A DNA stretch of 64,000 bases from contig CM077006.1 of NCBI GenBank assembly GCA_039090855.1, positions 47,563,336 to 47,627,335 of the forward strand. The letters run 5' to 3'. This DNA comes from Macrothele yani. Taxonomy: Eukaryota; Arthropoda; Arachnida; Araneae; Macrothelidae. The notes beneath the pieces were generated by a model. That model made no database searches. It worked only from the letters and a program-made list of their open reading frames with translations, and was not told where the DNA came from. Made by a program: the position numbers and the translations under genes. Numbering within the stretch: position 1 is the stretch's first letter; the number at the start of each line of letters is the position of its first letter. This document shows, in pieces, positions 11,505-20,927 of the stretch.

Positions 11505-12093
11505 AAAATGACGGAGAAATTCACTTCGTTATAATGTGTCCATGAGAACTTGCGTGTTTTTTAATTTTTTGTGTCAAATGAGCTAAGTCACAAACGCCGT
11601 TTTTCACCCAAGTAGGATCGCCCTTTTCACGGGAAAATAACAAACAAGGAAAGCAAAATATTTTGTTTGTTTGTTCACAACCACAAAGCCAAGGAATTTT
11701 TTCGTATAGCTCTTCTTTAAATTCTCTTTTAAAAGTTCTAGATTTTGATGTCGATGTTTGACTTATATTAAGTCGGGGCGTTGGCCTGCCACTTTCTTTG
11801 ATTGCTATTTTAACTTCTATGGGTAAATTGCCAAACGCTACTTCCTTTAAATTACTAACTGAGTACTTACAGGTACTTTCCATTATTGTACAGTAAATAA
11901 AAACAACAGTTCACTAGCTACACTACAATAGATAAACTGTAATAAGTGTAATTTCAATTAAAACTTTTTCACCAAAAAAATAATCGAAACTGGAAACTGC
12001 AAAACACAAATGTAACACGCGCGCAAAGGTTAGGAGCATCTGACGTCAACTACAGTTGTGCAACAACTGAGCTGAGCTGTGTCACAGGCAGCT

Positions 12094-12525
12094 TATAACG
12101 CCGGAGGAGAATTTGTCATTTTCATGTAGGACTTCCGTCCACAGGTAGCAGAGTTTAGGTTCCAGCCACCTACAGCGAGATCGCCTTTTGGGCAGGACAC
12201 AGAAACGGAAGGAATGAGAGCAAGTTGAGCGACTTTTGACAGAACAGTTTGTAGTGAGATTAGAGTACAGTAGATGGCGCCACCGTACAAGTACGATATT
12301 GCACATAGATGGGTGAGAGAATTTCAGGGAGGACGTAGGAAAGGATACCCATTTAACCAGTGGGTCCAGCCTGGGGGCCGTCACTTTACGTGCTCGTCCG
12401 ATGAACGGCGGATATTCAGCGATTGATAGTAAATCACACCATCTCTGAAAGAGATGCCCAGGCTTGAACCTGGGGACCCAGCATCGATAGTCTGAAACAC
12501 TAACCACTATAAGCCATCCGCGGCT
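12094..12525 (-). mobile_element. SINE with a different tRNA head and a family B central domain
   Basis: Identical 14-bp repeats TGTCACAGGCAGCT at 12080-12093 and 12526-12539 mark the target duplication. On the minus strand the head (about 12455-12525) has A-box-like TGGCTTATAGTGG and B-box-like GGTTCAAGCC. A central stretch (ATATCCGCCGTTCATCGG, near 12397-12414) matches the centre of the family B SINEs, but the rest differs. It sits in the 5' part of the hAT element. Confidence 0.85.
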
Positions 12526-12870
12526 TGTCACAGGCAGCTCATCGGTATTCTCCGTTAAGCCGCTTGTAAACATGTTTCCCTCCTACCGCGAGCAAATGGA
12601 CTCGCCCGTCTGTCGCATATCCCGTGTGTCCAGTATCGAGAGCGGCACATTCAGTCCGCTCCTAGCCACAGGCGCGTCATTACACTTAACCTCACTTTGC
12701 GCGTTCTACGCTGTTTTTCATTGTCCGCTCTTTTAAACTTACTGAAGATAAGCCATTTAGTACTGCGTCAATAAAGATGTATTATTTATATCGTATAATT
12801 ATTTTTCTATTTTTTATAGGGGGTTCACGTGCTCTTGTGCTCTTATGGACAAGCCGCTACTGGCTGATGT

Positions 12871-13340
12871 ATAAGTTTGTTCACTGACGGGAGATGTCAA
12901 TCTATGTATGTTGAAAAGAGCGATGACATGCTGCAACCGAGTTATTAGTGCTAGGAAGATTATTGAGAACGCTAACGTACACCTTCCATATGAAAAATGT
13001 AACATAGTTTGCAAACGGAATGAATCACAATGGTTTTTTTTTTTTTTTGCGAAGAGCATATTTCGTTTTTGAGCAAGTTTACATGTTGAATATGTGTATG
13101 CACAAAATGAAACCTTATCACGTATTCATCAATGGTGGAATCCAACGAGAGATCTTTTTATGTATGTGGACGATAGAATTGTGGTCAACGACCAGTTAAT
13201 TAACATGAAAAGTAACCACTGCTAGACTATTATCTTTTTTTGCGATTTTAGAAATTACATTTTTTATTTGAACGAACTTATGTTCAATTCATTAGCAATT
13301 TTCAACTCATTGCACTGTATATATAATTGTCTTTTTAAGA
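12871..13340. other. No recognised feature
   Basis: I see no coding match or repeat family here. A short open frame near 12814-13059 on the minus strand has no recognisable domain. Confidence 0.4.
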
Positions 13341-13576
13341 CAGGGCTGGATTAGAGACGACGGGGGGAGGCTCTGGAAGCTGAAGCTCGGGGCGGCCGCA
13401 ACCTCACTGATATCCATAAAATAATCCACTGATATCCATAAAAATAAATTTTGTGAGAAAATTTTATTTAAAACGTTCTGAAATTTCCAGCATTTCTGCC
13501 ACTTGAAGGTAGATAGGAAAACTTTATGTTATAAGCTGAAAGCTTTGTCCACACCGTACGGACGAACACTTTTTTT

Positions 13577-13800
13577 CTGAGCTAAGAAAATGTATTTAAA
13601 TACTGAGTACAATCTATTAATAAAATGTATTTAAATACTGAAAACCATCTATTAAGAAAATGTATTTAAATACTGAATACAATCTATTAAGAAAATGTAT
13701 TTAAATACTGAATACAATCTATTAAGAAAATGTATTTAAATACTGAATACAATCTATTAAGAAAATGTATTTAAATACTTCTTAATACAATCTAGTGCTG
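13577..13800. repeat. ~35-bp minisatellite
   Basis: Six copies of a unit with AAAATGTATTTAAATACTGA followed by a stretch containing CAATCTATT. Confidence 0.9.
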
Positions 13801-13939
13801 TCACATTCTCAATTTAGCGTTCAAAAATATTTGTAGTTAATTGATTTGGAGAATCAGGCTACGCAAAACAAATAAAGATGGAATTAATATACGAGCTGCT
13901 AGTTAAGTAGAACAGAATATGCGTTAATAGTAGTGAAAA

Positions 13940-14800
13940 CATTGGCGCACCCACGGAGGGGGCTTTGGGGGCTTAAGCCCCCTCCAAGGAGATTAAGAAG
14001 ACGTACGTCACAAAATAAACATTCAAAAATACTATTTTACTTTTACATGTTCAAAAAATTACATAGTGTCTTCTGCTACATGGTATCTTCTTCACAAAGC
14101 CCCAAAGAGATTAAGAGCGACTTACGTCACTAATTAAACATTCAAAAATACTATTTTACATGTTCAAAAAATTACATAGTGTCTTTTATTATATGGTGTC
14201 TTCTTCCCAAAGCCCCAAAGAGATTGAGAGCGACGTACGTTACAAATTAAACATTCAAAGATATTATTTTACATGTTCAAAAATTTACATAGTGTCTGAC
14301 TTAGTATCTTCTATTACATGGTGTCTTATTCCCAAAGCCTCAAAAGAGATTAAGAGCGACGTACGTCACAAATTAAACATTCAAAAATATTATTTTACAT
14401 GTTCAGAAAATTACATAGTGTCTGACATAGTGTCTTTTTTCGAAAGCCCCAAAGAGATTAAAAGCGATGTACGTCACAAATTAAATATTCAAAAATATTT
14501 TTATATTTTTGAATATTGCATTTTCAAAAAATTACATAGTGTCTTTTATTATATGGTGTTTTCTTCCCAAAGCCTGAAAGAGATTAAGAGCGACGTACGT
14601 CACAAATTAAACATTCAAAAATATTATTTTGCATGTTCAAAACATTACAGTGTCTGATATTGTGTCTTCTATTACATGGTGTCTTCTTCCCAAAACCCCA
14701 AAGAGATTTAGAGCAATGTACGTCCAACGTACGTCACACATTATGTACTTGTACTATATGTATATAGCCCCCTCCAAAAGGAATTCCTGGGTGCGCCACT
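13940..14800 (+). mobile_element. hAT-type MITE carrying internal tandem repeats, perfect 8-bp TSD
   Basis: Inverted ends (TTGGCGCACCCA at left, GTGGCGCACCCA on the other strand at right) are flanked by AGTGAAAA at 13932-13939 and 14801-14808. GGAGGGGGCT lies just inside both ends. The interior is about six tandem copies of a ~105-140 bp unit containing GAGATTAAGAGCGACGTACG and a run reading TTACATAGTGTCTTCTATTA. It has no coding capacity. Confidence 0.88.
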
Positions 14801-15126
14801 AGTGAAAATAATAATTATGACAATGTTAATAGCAGCACAATTTCTTTCTGATAACATAACCTTCCTCCCATAACAAAGATAACCTTATAATGTTTCACTA
14901 AAAATAACTGATAGCGAAATAACTTTATGGAAAAGTTTTCTGAAAGGGCCCGCAATTCAGGGCCATAGCATTATAGAATCCCGCCCTGCCTTTAAGACAA
15001 TCTTTTATTTCTATTTTACGTCAATCAATCTATACTCGGGGCAAAGCTTGTAACGTACCAGGAGATGTGACGTACCTGCCAGAAGGACGCACACGACATA
15101 TAGGCAGATAGGAATCTGAATAAAAC

Positions 15127-15199
15127 GTCTGCGTAGCTCAATTGGTAGAGCAACTTATTCCGGAATGAGGGGACCCGGGTTCGAATCCTGGCGCGGATA
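15127..15199 (+). other. tRNA-like module, TRIM copy 2 left LTR
   Basis: GTCTGCG opens the acceptor stem. The A box is TAGCTCAATTGG and the B box GGTTCGAATCC. The anticodon arm again centres on TTCCGGAA. Confidence 0.82.
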
Positions 15200-15470
15200 A
15201 AAATGTTATACGTTAACTTTCGGTAAAAATGACGGAGAAATTTACTTCGTTATAATGGCGTCCGAACTATCCGGATGACCCGACTGTTCAAAATCTCGCA
15301 TTGGTGTGATGTTCTTTCCACACCGCGAGATAGGAAAAATAAGAGAATCCCTTCTCCAGCACTTCGAAAAAAAATAAAATAAGGGGAGATGATGTAACGT
15401 ACCAGGAGATGTGACGTACCTGCCAGAAGGACGCACACGACATAAAGGCAGATAGGAATCAGAATAAAAC

Positions 15471-15543
15471 GTCTGCGTAGCTCAATTGGTAGAGTGACTT
15501 GTTCCGGAATAAGCGGACTCGGGTTCGAATCCCGGCGTAGACC
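15471..15543 (+). other. tRNA-like module, TRIM copy 2 right LTR
   Basis: The acceptor stem GTCTGCG pairs with CGTAGAC over 7 bp. Relative to the left module, the two acceptor strands differ in a way that keeps pairing. A and B boxes are intact. Confidence 0.82.
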
Positions 15544-15693
15544 AGAAATGACGGAGAAATTTACTTCATTATTAGCTAACCTGATTACACTGTTAACGAT
15601 GTGAAACCGATTCACCGGCATGTCCGTATTTCTTGTTTATCTGTATTTCTCCGCACACTAATATGGTGCCAAGTGTCGCTGACCCTTCCTCCC

Positions 15694-15984
15694 GAGCCGC
15701 GGGTGGCCGAGTGGGCAACGTTCGTGACTCACAGGTAGGTACGAACGCTCGATCCACTAAATATCCGCCGTTCGTTGGATGGGCACGTTAAACCGTCGGA
15801 CCCCGGGTACTGGCCCCCGGTAATAAATAAGGGCGTCTTCCTCCCCCTTTCTACTTCGCTTTCGTGTCACTTTCCTATCGGGCACTCTAGCCCAAATCTC
15901 CTAGTTTCCTATTTCTAAGGGTTGTTTAAGACCTGGGGTCAGACACTCCCTTCCTAAAATCCTCTACATATGATCATGATCATC
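15694..15984 (+). mobile_element. SINE family B, copy 1
   Basis: A perfect 12-bp duplication, ACCCTTCCTCCC, lies at 15682-15693 and 15985-15996. The head begins GCCGCGGGTGGCCGAGTGGG. The body contains the ATATCCGCCGTTCG central domain and the end is an ATGATC-rich tail rather than poly(A). Confidence 0.88.
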
Positions 15985-15996
15985 ACCCTTCCTCCC

Positions 15997-16776
15997 TAAG
16001 ACACTAAGGGGATGGCCGGAAAGACAAATGGAATCTTCCCGCTCATGCTTCCATCACGATGTCCCCCTGAACTGTCACCCACCACACGAACGATTACTTT
16101 CTTTTCATATTCAAAAACGCATCTGGGTATGGATAAGATAAACACCTTCGTTAAACATATTGCTTACTATTCAATTTCATCAGTTATACGTTAACTTTCG
16201 GTGTTCCTAAAGTGTTCCAAAGATATTTTTTTAGTTATATATTAAACGTGTATGCGGTACGCATTTTTTTTTAAATTAGAAATACATTGGACTGCGCTAT
16301 GTTTTCAAATGTACTGATAAACACAAAGTCCGAGAGAGAACGAGTATTTTGAGACAGCAACCAGGAAGAAAGGGGCAAGCTTAGTGACCGCCGCGACCCA
16401 TTATCTCCCCTTTTACCCTCTGGCTCAATTCCCCCCCCGCGCCGTCAGTAAATATCCTCCATATATGCAGTATAGCCTGTCTGAAACAAGACAGAAGTGA
16501 CAATAAAGTCGCGAAAATACGTATACTTGTATTTTTTACAAAACGCGACCGAAACTAGGATCTTAATTTTTTTTTTAAACTCGTATATGTACGTACAGCA
16601 TTTATAACATCGATATATCCATGTGCTTTTTAGGTCTCAGTTTAAGTTCGAACACGAGCTTTCCGACTGGAACTATAGTATGCAGTGGAAGTACGCACTC
16701 CGTAACTTTAACTCCATAGTCAGGTCAGCCTTGCCCCGAGTACAGCTATTTTTTCACAAATTGAAGTCGGATAAAA
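15997..16776. other. No recognised feature
   Basis: I see no coding match. One exact 20-base string, GTTATACGTTAACTTTCGGT at 16183-16202, also occurs in the left LTR of the TRIM at 15049. A short open frame at 16012-16194 has no recognisable domain. Confidence 0.4.
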
Positions 16777-16804
16777 AATAACGCCTTTTCCAAACGTACA
16801 AGCT

Positions 16805-16877
16805 TGTCCGTGCCGGAAATCGACTCCGGGTCCCCTCACTCCGGAGTAAGTCGCTCTCCGAACTGAGCTACGCGGAC
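16805..16877 (-). other. tRNA-like module, TRIM copy 3, 3' LTR
   Basis: Its acceptor stem is GTCCGCG with CACGGAC. The A box is good, and the B box is damaged (GGAGTCGATTT). The anticodon arm is palindromic over ACTCCGGAGT. Confidence 0.75.
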
Positions 16878-17194
16878 ATGTGCTCTCACTGCTATCTGCC
16901 TTTATCTCGTATGCGTCCTTCGGGGAAGGAACACCACATCTCCCCCCCTCGAAAGAGGGAAAGAGGGCCGGGGCATGGCCCACGGGTCAGCCGGGCCAAT
17001 GTTTCGCTGTAGGCAGTCATACTATGAAGAACGTGCATTTGAGAAATCCCAGATATCTTTTTTTTTTTTCGAGGCGCTGAAGAAGGAATTCTCATTTTCC
17101 TGTCTCGCCGTGTGGAAAAAACATCACATCATTGCGAGAAACTTAACAGACGGGTCATCCTGGAAGTTCGGGCGTCAATATAACGCACAAGTTT

Positions 17195-17265
17195 GTCCGC
17201 GCCGGGCAACGAACCCGGTCCCCTTACTCCAGAGTAAGTCGCTCTCTCAACTGAGATACACGAAC
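17195..17265 (-). other. tRNA-like module, TRIM copy 3, 5' LTR
   Basis: The T arm CCGGGTTCGTTGCCCGG and the acceptor strand CGCGGAC are recognisable. The 5' acceptor strand has drifted (GTTCGTG). Confidence 0.72.
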
Positions 17266-17464
17266 ATGTGCGCTCACTGCTATCTGCCTTTATGGACATG
17301 TGACATGTGCTCTCACTGCTATCTGCCTGTGGGAACACGTCACATAACTTTTTCTATGCGAAATTTTCTCTCTAGGAAAAAGTCGACCTTTTTATTTTTT
17401 GTTTACATTCAGTTTATAAGTAAAAAAAATGTCTTGGCGTAATAACTAGTTGTAGACATCTATG

Positions 17465-17774
17465 GGGCCGCGGGTGGCCTAATGGTCAGCTTTCGTGACT
17501 GCCATGGAGATAACCTCACGTTCGATCCTGGGCAGGTACGAACGTTCGAACCACTAAATATCCGCCGTGCGTCGGATGGGCACGTTAAGCCGTCGGACCC
17601 CGGGTACTGCCCCGTAACAAATAAGGGCGTCTTCCTCCCCCTTTCTTCTTCGCTTCCGTGTCACTTTCCTATCGGATACTCTAGCCCTAATCTCCTAGCT
17701 TCCTATTTCTAAGGGTTGTTTAAGACCTGGGGTCAGACACTCCCCTCCTAAAATCCTCTACTTATGATCTGATC
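17465..17774 (+). mobile_element. SINE family B, copy 2
   Basis: It is flanked by perfect 14-bp repeats TGTAGACATCTATG at 17451-17464 and 17775-17788. The head, the ATATCCGCCG central domain and the ATGATCTGATC tail match the copy at 15694. Confidence 0.9.
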
Positions 17775-17788
17775 TGTAGACATCTATG

Positions 17789-18372
17789 CACCCCCTGTTG
17801 ACATTCATTCAGGACATCCTTCTTTAGCATGTATGGAGGCATACAATGTGAACCATCTTTTAGAATGGGCTATGTCGCATCCCGGGAGGAAAGAATAGGG
17901 TGGAGATGTCATCACCCAATTATTTTCTCTTTGGCTGCTATGTTCCTCGTAGCCGAGGCTGAAGCTGGTTTCTCAAATATCCTTGTGATGCATATTGCAT
18001 AGGGAGCTGGATGGGAGAGCCACGCCCTTTATCCGCCGAGAACAACAAGTATTGCTCCCTATTTTGCTTCTTTGGAGACAAGTTTACATAACCTAAAAAT
18101 TCATGCGAAGGGGATTAAATTTTCAACACTTTCGGCTCAACAATTTGCTGAAATCGCTAAAAGAACGATTAGTAAAATAGATCAAATCGAGCAGAATATT
18201 AACACAAAAATCATTATTCTTTAACTTCCAGGAAAAATCAGATTCACAGAATTGTCTTTTGACATGTCAATAGTATGGTGTTGTTATGAACTGAAAAATG
18301 CCACTGAAAGGAATTCATGTATACACAGAAGTAAATTTCCTGACGCAGAGCAAATCATCTGAAAATATTTTA
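17789..18372. other. No recognised feature
   Basis: The sequence is complex and could be the residue of a coding region, for example around 17800-18100 on the plus strand, but I recognise no family in any frame. Confidence 0.35.
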
Positions 18373-18592
18373 GCCGCCGCGGTGGGGCAGTGGTCTAAGC
18401 GATGGCTTATGATAATTCGTCTGTGAAGGGTCCGGGTTTGAATCCCGGTGAGACATGGATGTTGTGTTTGTCTAACGGCACTGGCTTTCTCCCTTCCCTG
18501 GAACCAGTGGCCCTAAATTAGGGACGGGCGACTGCCTATAGCCCACTGAGTTGCTCACGGTGGTCGTTAAACCTCCAATAAAAAAAACAAGA
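18373..18592 (+). mobile_element. SINE family A, copy 3
   Basis: The head begins GCCGCCGCGGTGGGGCAGTGG. The B box is GGTTTGAATCC, and the tail is an A-run at about 18580-18592. Confidence 0.85.
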
Positions 18593-18737
18593 CAGATGAC
18601 ACCGAATTTTCGGGTGTAATGAGCACGTTCTTTGCATCCGTTGTGACGCTGATTAAATTTATCAAAGCTATTCAAAGTCAATGGAACCGATATGGAAAAC
18701 AATAGTATCTGATGGAAGAAAGAAGTTTTTTCAGATA

Positions 18738-20165
18738 TTGCTGTAAACGGAATCGTGAGCTTACAAACACTTAGAAACAAAGATATCGACAAAAATAAGA
18801 TGCGACTTTACGTCCTCTGGTGCGAAAACCATGCATTATTTTAGGAAGAAAGCATTATCAAAAGGTTCATCCATAAGAGCGGTATCGGTACAAGAAAAAA
18901 AAATTAGTCGAGTTTTCAGGAGCCCAGATTTTGCTACAAATACATCAGAAGCAGTAATTTACACTTATGCCCCCTGATCACCAAACGATTCTTTACCATA
19001 CATTAGAAATTATGTGAAAAATATTTTACATCAGGTCTTGTGTGCGATACAGGAAGAATTTTTCAAATCGGAGTTTTAGAAGCAAAAATAACGCAGAAAG
19101 ACCAATTTACCTTAGTGCCCCCTAACGGAAAGTCTATGATTTACTTGAAAATTTTGAATTCGTAGGAAAAACATTTCGCATCGGAAACACTATCCAACAA
19201 AGAAGGAATTTTTCAAATCGGACTACTAGAAGTAGAGATATTGACAAAAATAAGATATACATCTACGCCTCTTGGCGTAGAAACCATGCATTATTTCAAG
19301 AAGAAAATATTCCTAAAAGGTTTGTCGACATGAGTAGTATCAGTCAACAAACGACTTTTTTTTCAATCCAGATTTTAGAAGCTCATATTTTGCTGCAAAT
19401 ACATCAGAAGCGGAAATTAAGACTTACGCCACCTGGTGGCCTAACCATTTTTTACAAAAATTAGAAATTATGTGCAAAGGATTTCTCATCAGAAGCTGTA
19501 TATGGTGCAGAAAGAATTTTTCAAATCGGAGATTTAGAAGCAGAGTGAGATATAGGGGGAAACGCAATTTACCTTTACGCACCCTAGCGGAAAGTCTATG
19601 AATTACTTGAAAATTTCAAAATTATATGAACCGATGTCACACGGAAAACACTATCAAACAAAGAAGGAACTTTTCAAATCGGACTCCTAGAAGGAGAGAT
19701 ATTGACAAAAATAAGATATACCTCTACGCCCTCTGGCGTAGAAACCATGCGCTATTTTAAGAAGAAAATATTTCTAAAAGGTTTATCGACATGAGTAGTA
19801 TCGGTCTACAAACGACGTTTTTTTCAGTCGAGAATTTAGAAGCTCATATTTTGCTGCAAATACACCAGAAGCGGAAATTAAGATTAACGCCCCCTGGTGG
19901 CCAAACCATTTTTTTTTTACAAGAATTAGAAATTGTGTGCAAACGATTTCCCATCAGGAGCTGTATCCGGTGCAGAAAGAATTTTTCAAATCGGAGATTT
20001 AGAAGCAGAGATATACGGGGAAACACAATTTACATTTATGCCCCCTAGCGGAAAGTCTATGAATTACTCGGAAATTTTTGAAATTATATGAAAAACATGT
20101 CACACGGAAAACACTATCCAACAAAGAAGGAATTTTTCAAATTGGACTCCTTGAGAAATAATGAA
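18738..20165. repeat. Higher-order satellite, three ~461-bp units of four submodules
   Basis: The string AAAGAAGGAATTTTTCAAAT recurs at 19199, 19660 (one change) and 20122, so the period is about 461 bp, with an earlier more diverged unit from 18738. Each unit has about four related submodules of ~115 bp. Each submodule holds a GCCCCCTGGTGG-like box and a TTTTTCAAATCGGA box. One isolated submodule lies at 25443-25530. Confidence 0.85.
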
Positions 20166-20167
20166 AT

Positions 20168-20387
20168 TGATTTTTTTTTTTATTGGAGGTTAACGACCAC
20201 CGTGAGCAACTCAATGGGCTATAAGCAGTCGCCCATCCCTAATTTAGGGTCACTGGTTTCAGGGAAGGGAGAAAGCCAGCGCCGTAAGACAAACACAACA
20301 TCCATGCCTGACCGTGATTCGAACCCGGACCTCTTACGGACGAATGATCAAAGGCCATCGCTTAGACCACTGCGCCACCGGGGCGGC
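20168..20387 (-). mobile_element. SINE family A, copy 4
   Basis: The T-run tail is at left and the head at right (GCCACCGGGGCGGC, read on plus). It separates the end of the satellite from the end of the hAT gene at 20400. Confidence 0.85.
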
Positions 20388-20927
20388 TGAAATTGGTTGG
20401 ATTCACCTACTTAAAAACTGAGATTTATTCTTCTAGGTACATTTCCGCATTTGTCAATGACTTCTTCATCTTCAACTTGAATGTCTCTATGAATAGATAA
20501 TAAAGCTAGCCCATTCAGTCGACTCTGATGTACTGTTTCTCAAATAAGATTTCAATCGACAAAGAATGAAAAAGCTTCTTTCCACTGATGCTGTGGTTAC
20601 AGGAAGAATTGCCAAGATGTGAAGCAAAATATAAATGTTGGGGAATAAGTTCTTATTGCATGATGCCAAACTTTCAACTGCGTTTTTGGGGCGCACGTCT
20701 GCTTTTTCCCTTTCCCATTTCTGACACCATAATTGATACTCGCTTTCTGTTACATCAGAATATCCTAAATCAGATTCATACATTTTCACTGCAGATAATA
20801 TTTGGGAATAATCATTCTCCACAGCAAAAACTGGTAGAATGTTTTGCAATGAAGTTAGTGTTTCTTTTTGTGATTGAAACCTTTCATTTAATGATTCAAT
20901 TATACCATCCACAAAGAGTATAAATAT

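Larger units (their letters stand above)
10744..11533 (+). mobile_element. tRNA-carrying TRIM-like LTR element, copy 1 (LTR-int-LTR-int-LTR)
   Basis: Three 179-bp direct repeats (10744-10922, 11052-11230, 11355-11533) are separated by two short internal segments (10923-11051, 11231-11354). Each repeat starts TGTAACG and ends CGTTATA. The whole is flanked by ATGT at 10740-10743 and 11534-11537, a 4-bp target duplication. One base after the first LTR lies a primer-binding site, and the internal region ends in a purine tract just before the next LTR. That is the layout of a non-autonomous LTR retrotransposon; the third LTR suggests unequal recombination between copies. No protein is encoded, so any mobility would need enzymes from another element. 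Each LTR carries a tRNA-like sequence. Confidence 0.88.
9054..11883 (-). pseudogene. hAT transposase, ZMYM1 / TTF-zinc-finger type, broken
   Basis: It would encode a hAT transposase that cuts and reinserts its element. From the start at 11883 a TTF-type zinc finger is visible (CGCEQ, FCFPCLLF, then HASSHGH). The gene is then cut by the TRIM insertion at 10744-11533, and the frame resumes at 10738 with the DUF4371-type region (ADETSDVS, RYV, ERFWKF). YDGAN and HCYAHQLNL follow near 10000-10150, and the C-terminal dimerisation block with TEAERCFSTLKRI lies near 9130-9180. Apart from the insertion there are frame changes near 10150, 9945 and 9115. Removing the insertion restores an open frame across the junction, so the gene was still readable there when the insertion happened. 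Confidence 0.88.
8474..12862 (-). mobile_element. hAT DNA transposon with ZMYM1-like transposase, decayed
   Basis: The ends are inverted: CAGTGGCGGCTCGTGA at 8474 on the plus strand and CAGTAGCGGCTTGTCC on the minus strand ending at 12862. They are flanked by 8-bp repeats gttgatgt (8466-8473) and gctgatgt (12863-12870), one mismatch. Both ends also carry GGTTCAC or its complement a little inside. It contains the broken transposase gene at 9054-11883, a TRIM-like LTR element at 10744-11533 and a SINE at 12094-12525. Confidence 0.88.
13341..14988 (+). mobile_element. Probable non-autonomous hAT-like element, host of another MITE
   Basis: CAGGGCTGGATTAGA at left and CAGGGCGGGATTCTA on the opposite strand at right form imperfect inverted ends. 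TTTAAGACA occurs at both edges (13334-13342 and 14991-14999), which overlaps the left end by two bases, so the exact boundary is uncertain. It holds the minisatellite at 13577-13800 and the element at 13940-14800, and no transposase. Confidence 0.6.
15049..15573 (+). mobile_element. tRNA-carrying TRIM-like LTR element, copy 2
   Basis: It is LTR (15049-15254), internal region (15255-15392) and LTR (15393-15573). AGCT flanks it at 15045-15048 and 15574-15577. The left LTR is about 27 bp longer because of an insert carrying GTTATACGTTAACTTTCGGT (15205-15224). The primer site reads TGGCGTCCGAAC, one base off copy 1, and the purine tract ends AAGGGGAGATGA. The LTR ends have begun to drift (CATTATT at the right edge). 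Confidence 0.88.
16777..17344 (-). mobile_element. tRNA-carrying TRIM-like LTR element, copy 3 (older, minus strand)
   Basis: The 5' LTR is 17179-17344 (TGTGACG to CGTTATA) and the 3' LTR about 16777-16938, with an internal region of 240 bp between. The primer site TGACGCCCGAAC sits at 17166-17177, one base off copy 1. The conserved stem-loop is recognisable near 17105-17140, and a GGGGGGGAGA purine run precedes the 3' LTR. The LTR leader differs from copies 1, 2 and 4, reading GGCAGATAGCAGTGAGAGCACATG. Part of that leader is duplicated in the 5' LTR without its tRNA-like module. No target duplication is left. Confidence 0.78.

Noticed and set aside
10744..11533. Simple TIR transposon explanation for the tRNA-TRIM (ends TGTAACG and CGTTATA are inverted)
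   Set aside because: The direct LTR repeats, the primer site directly after the LTR, the purine tract and the 4-bp duplications fit an LTR element much better. Short inverted ends are normal for LTRs.
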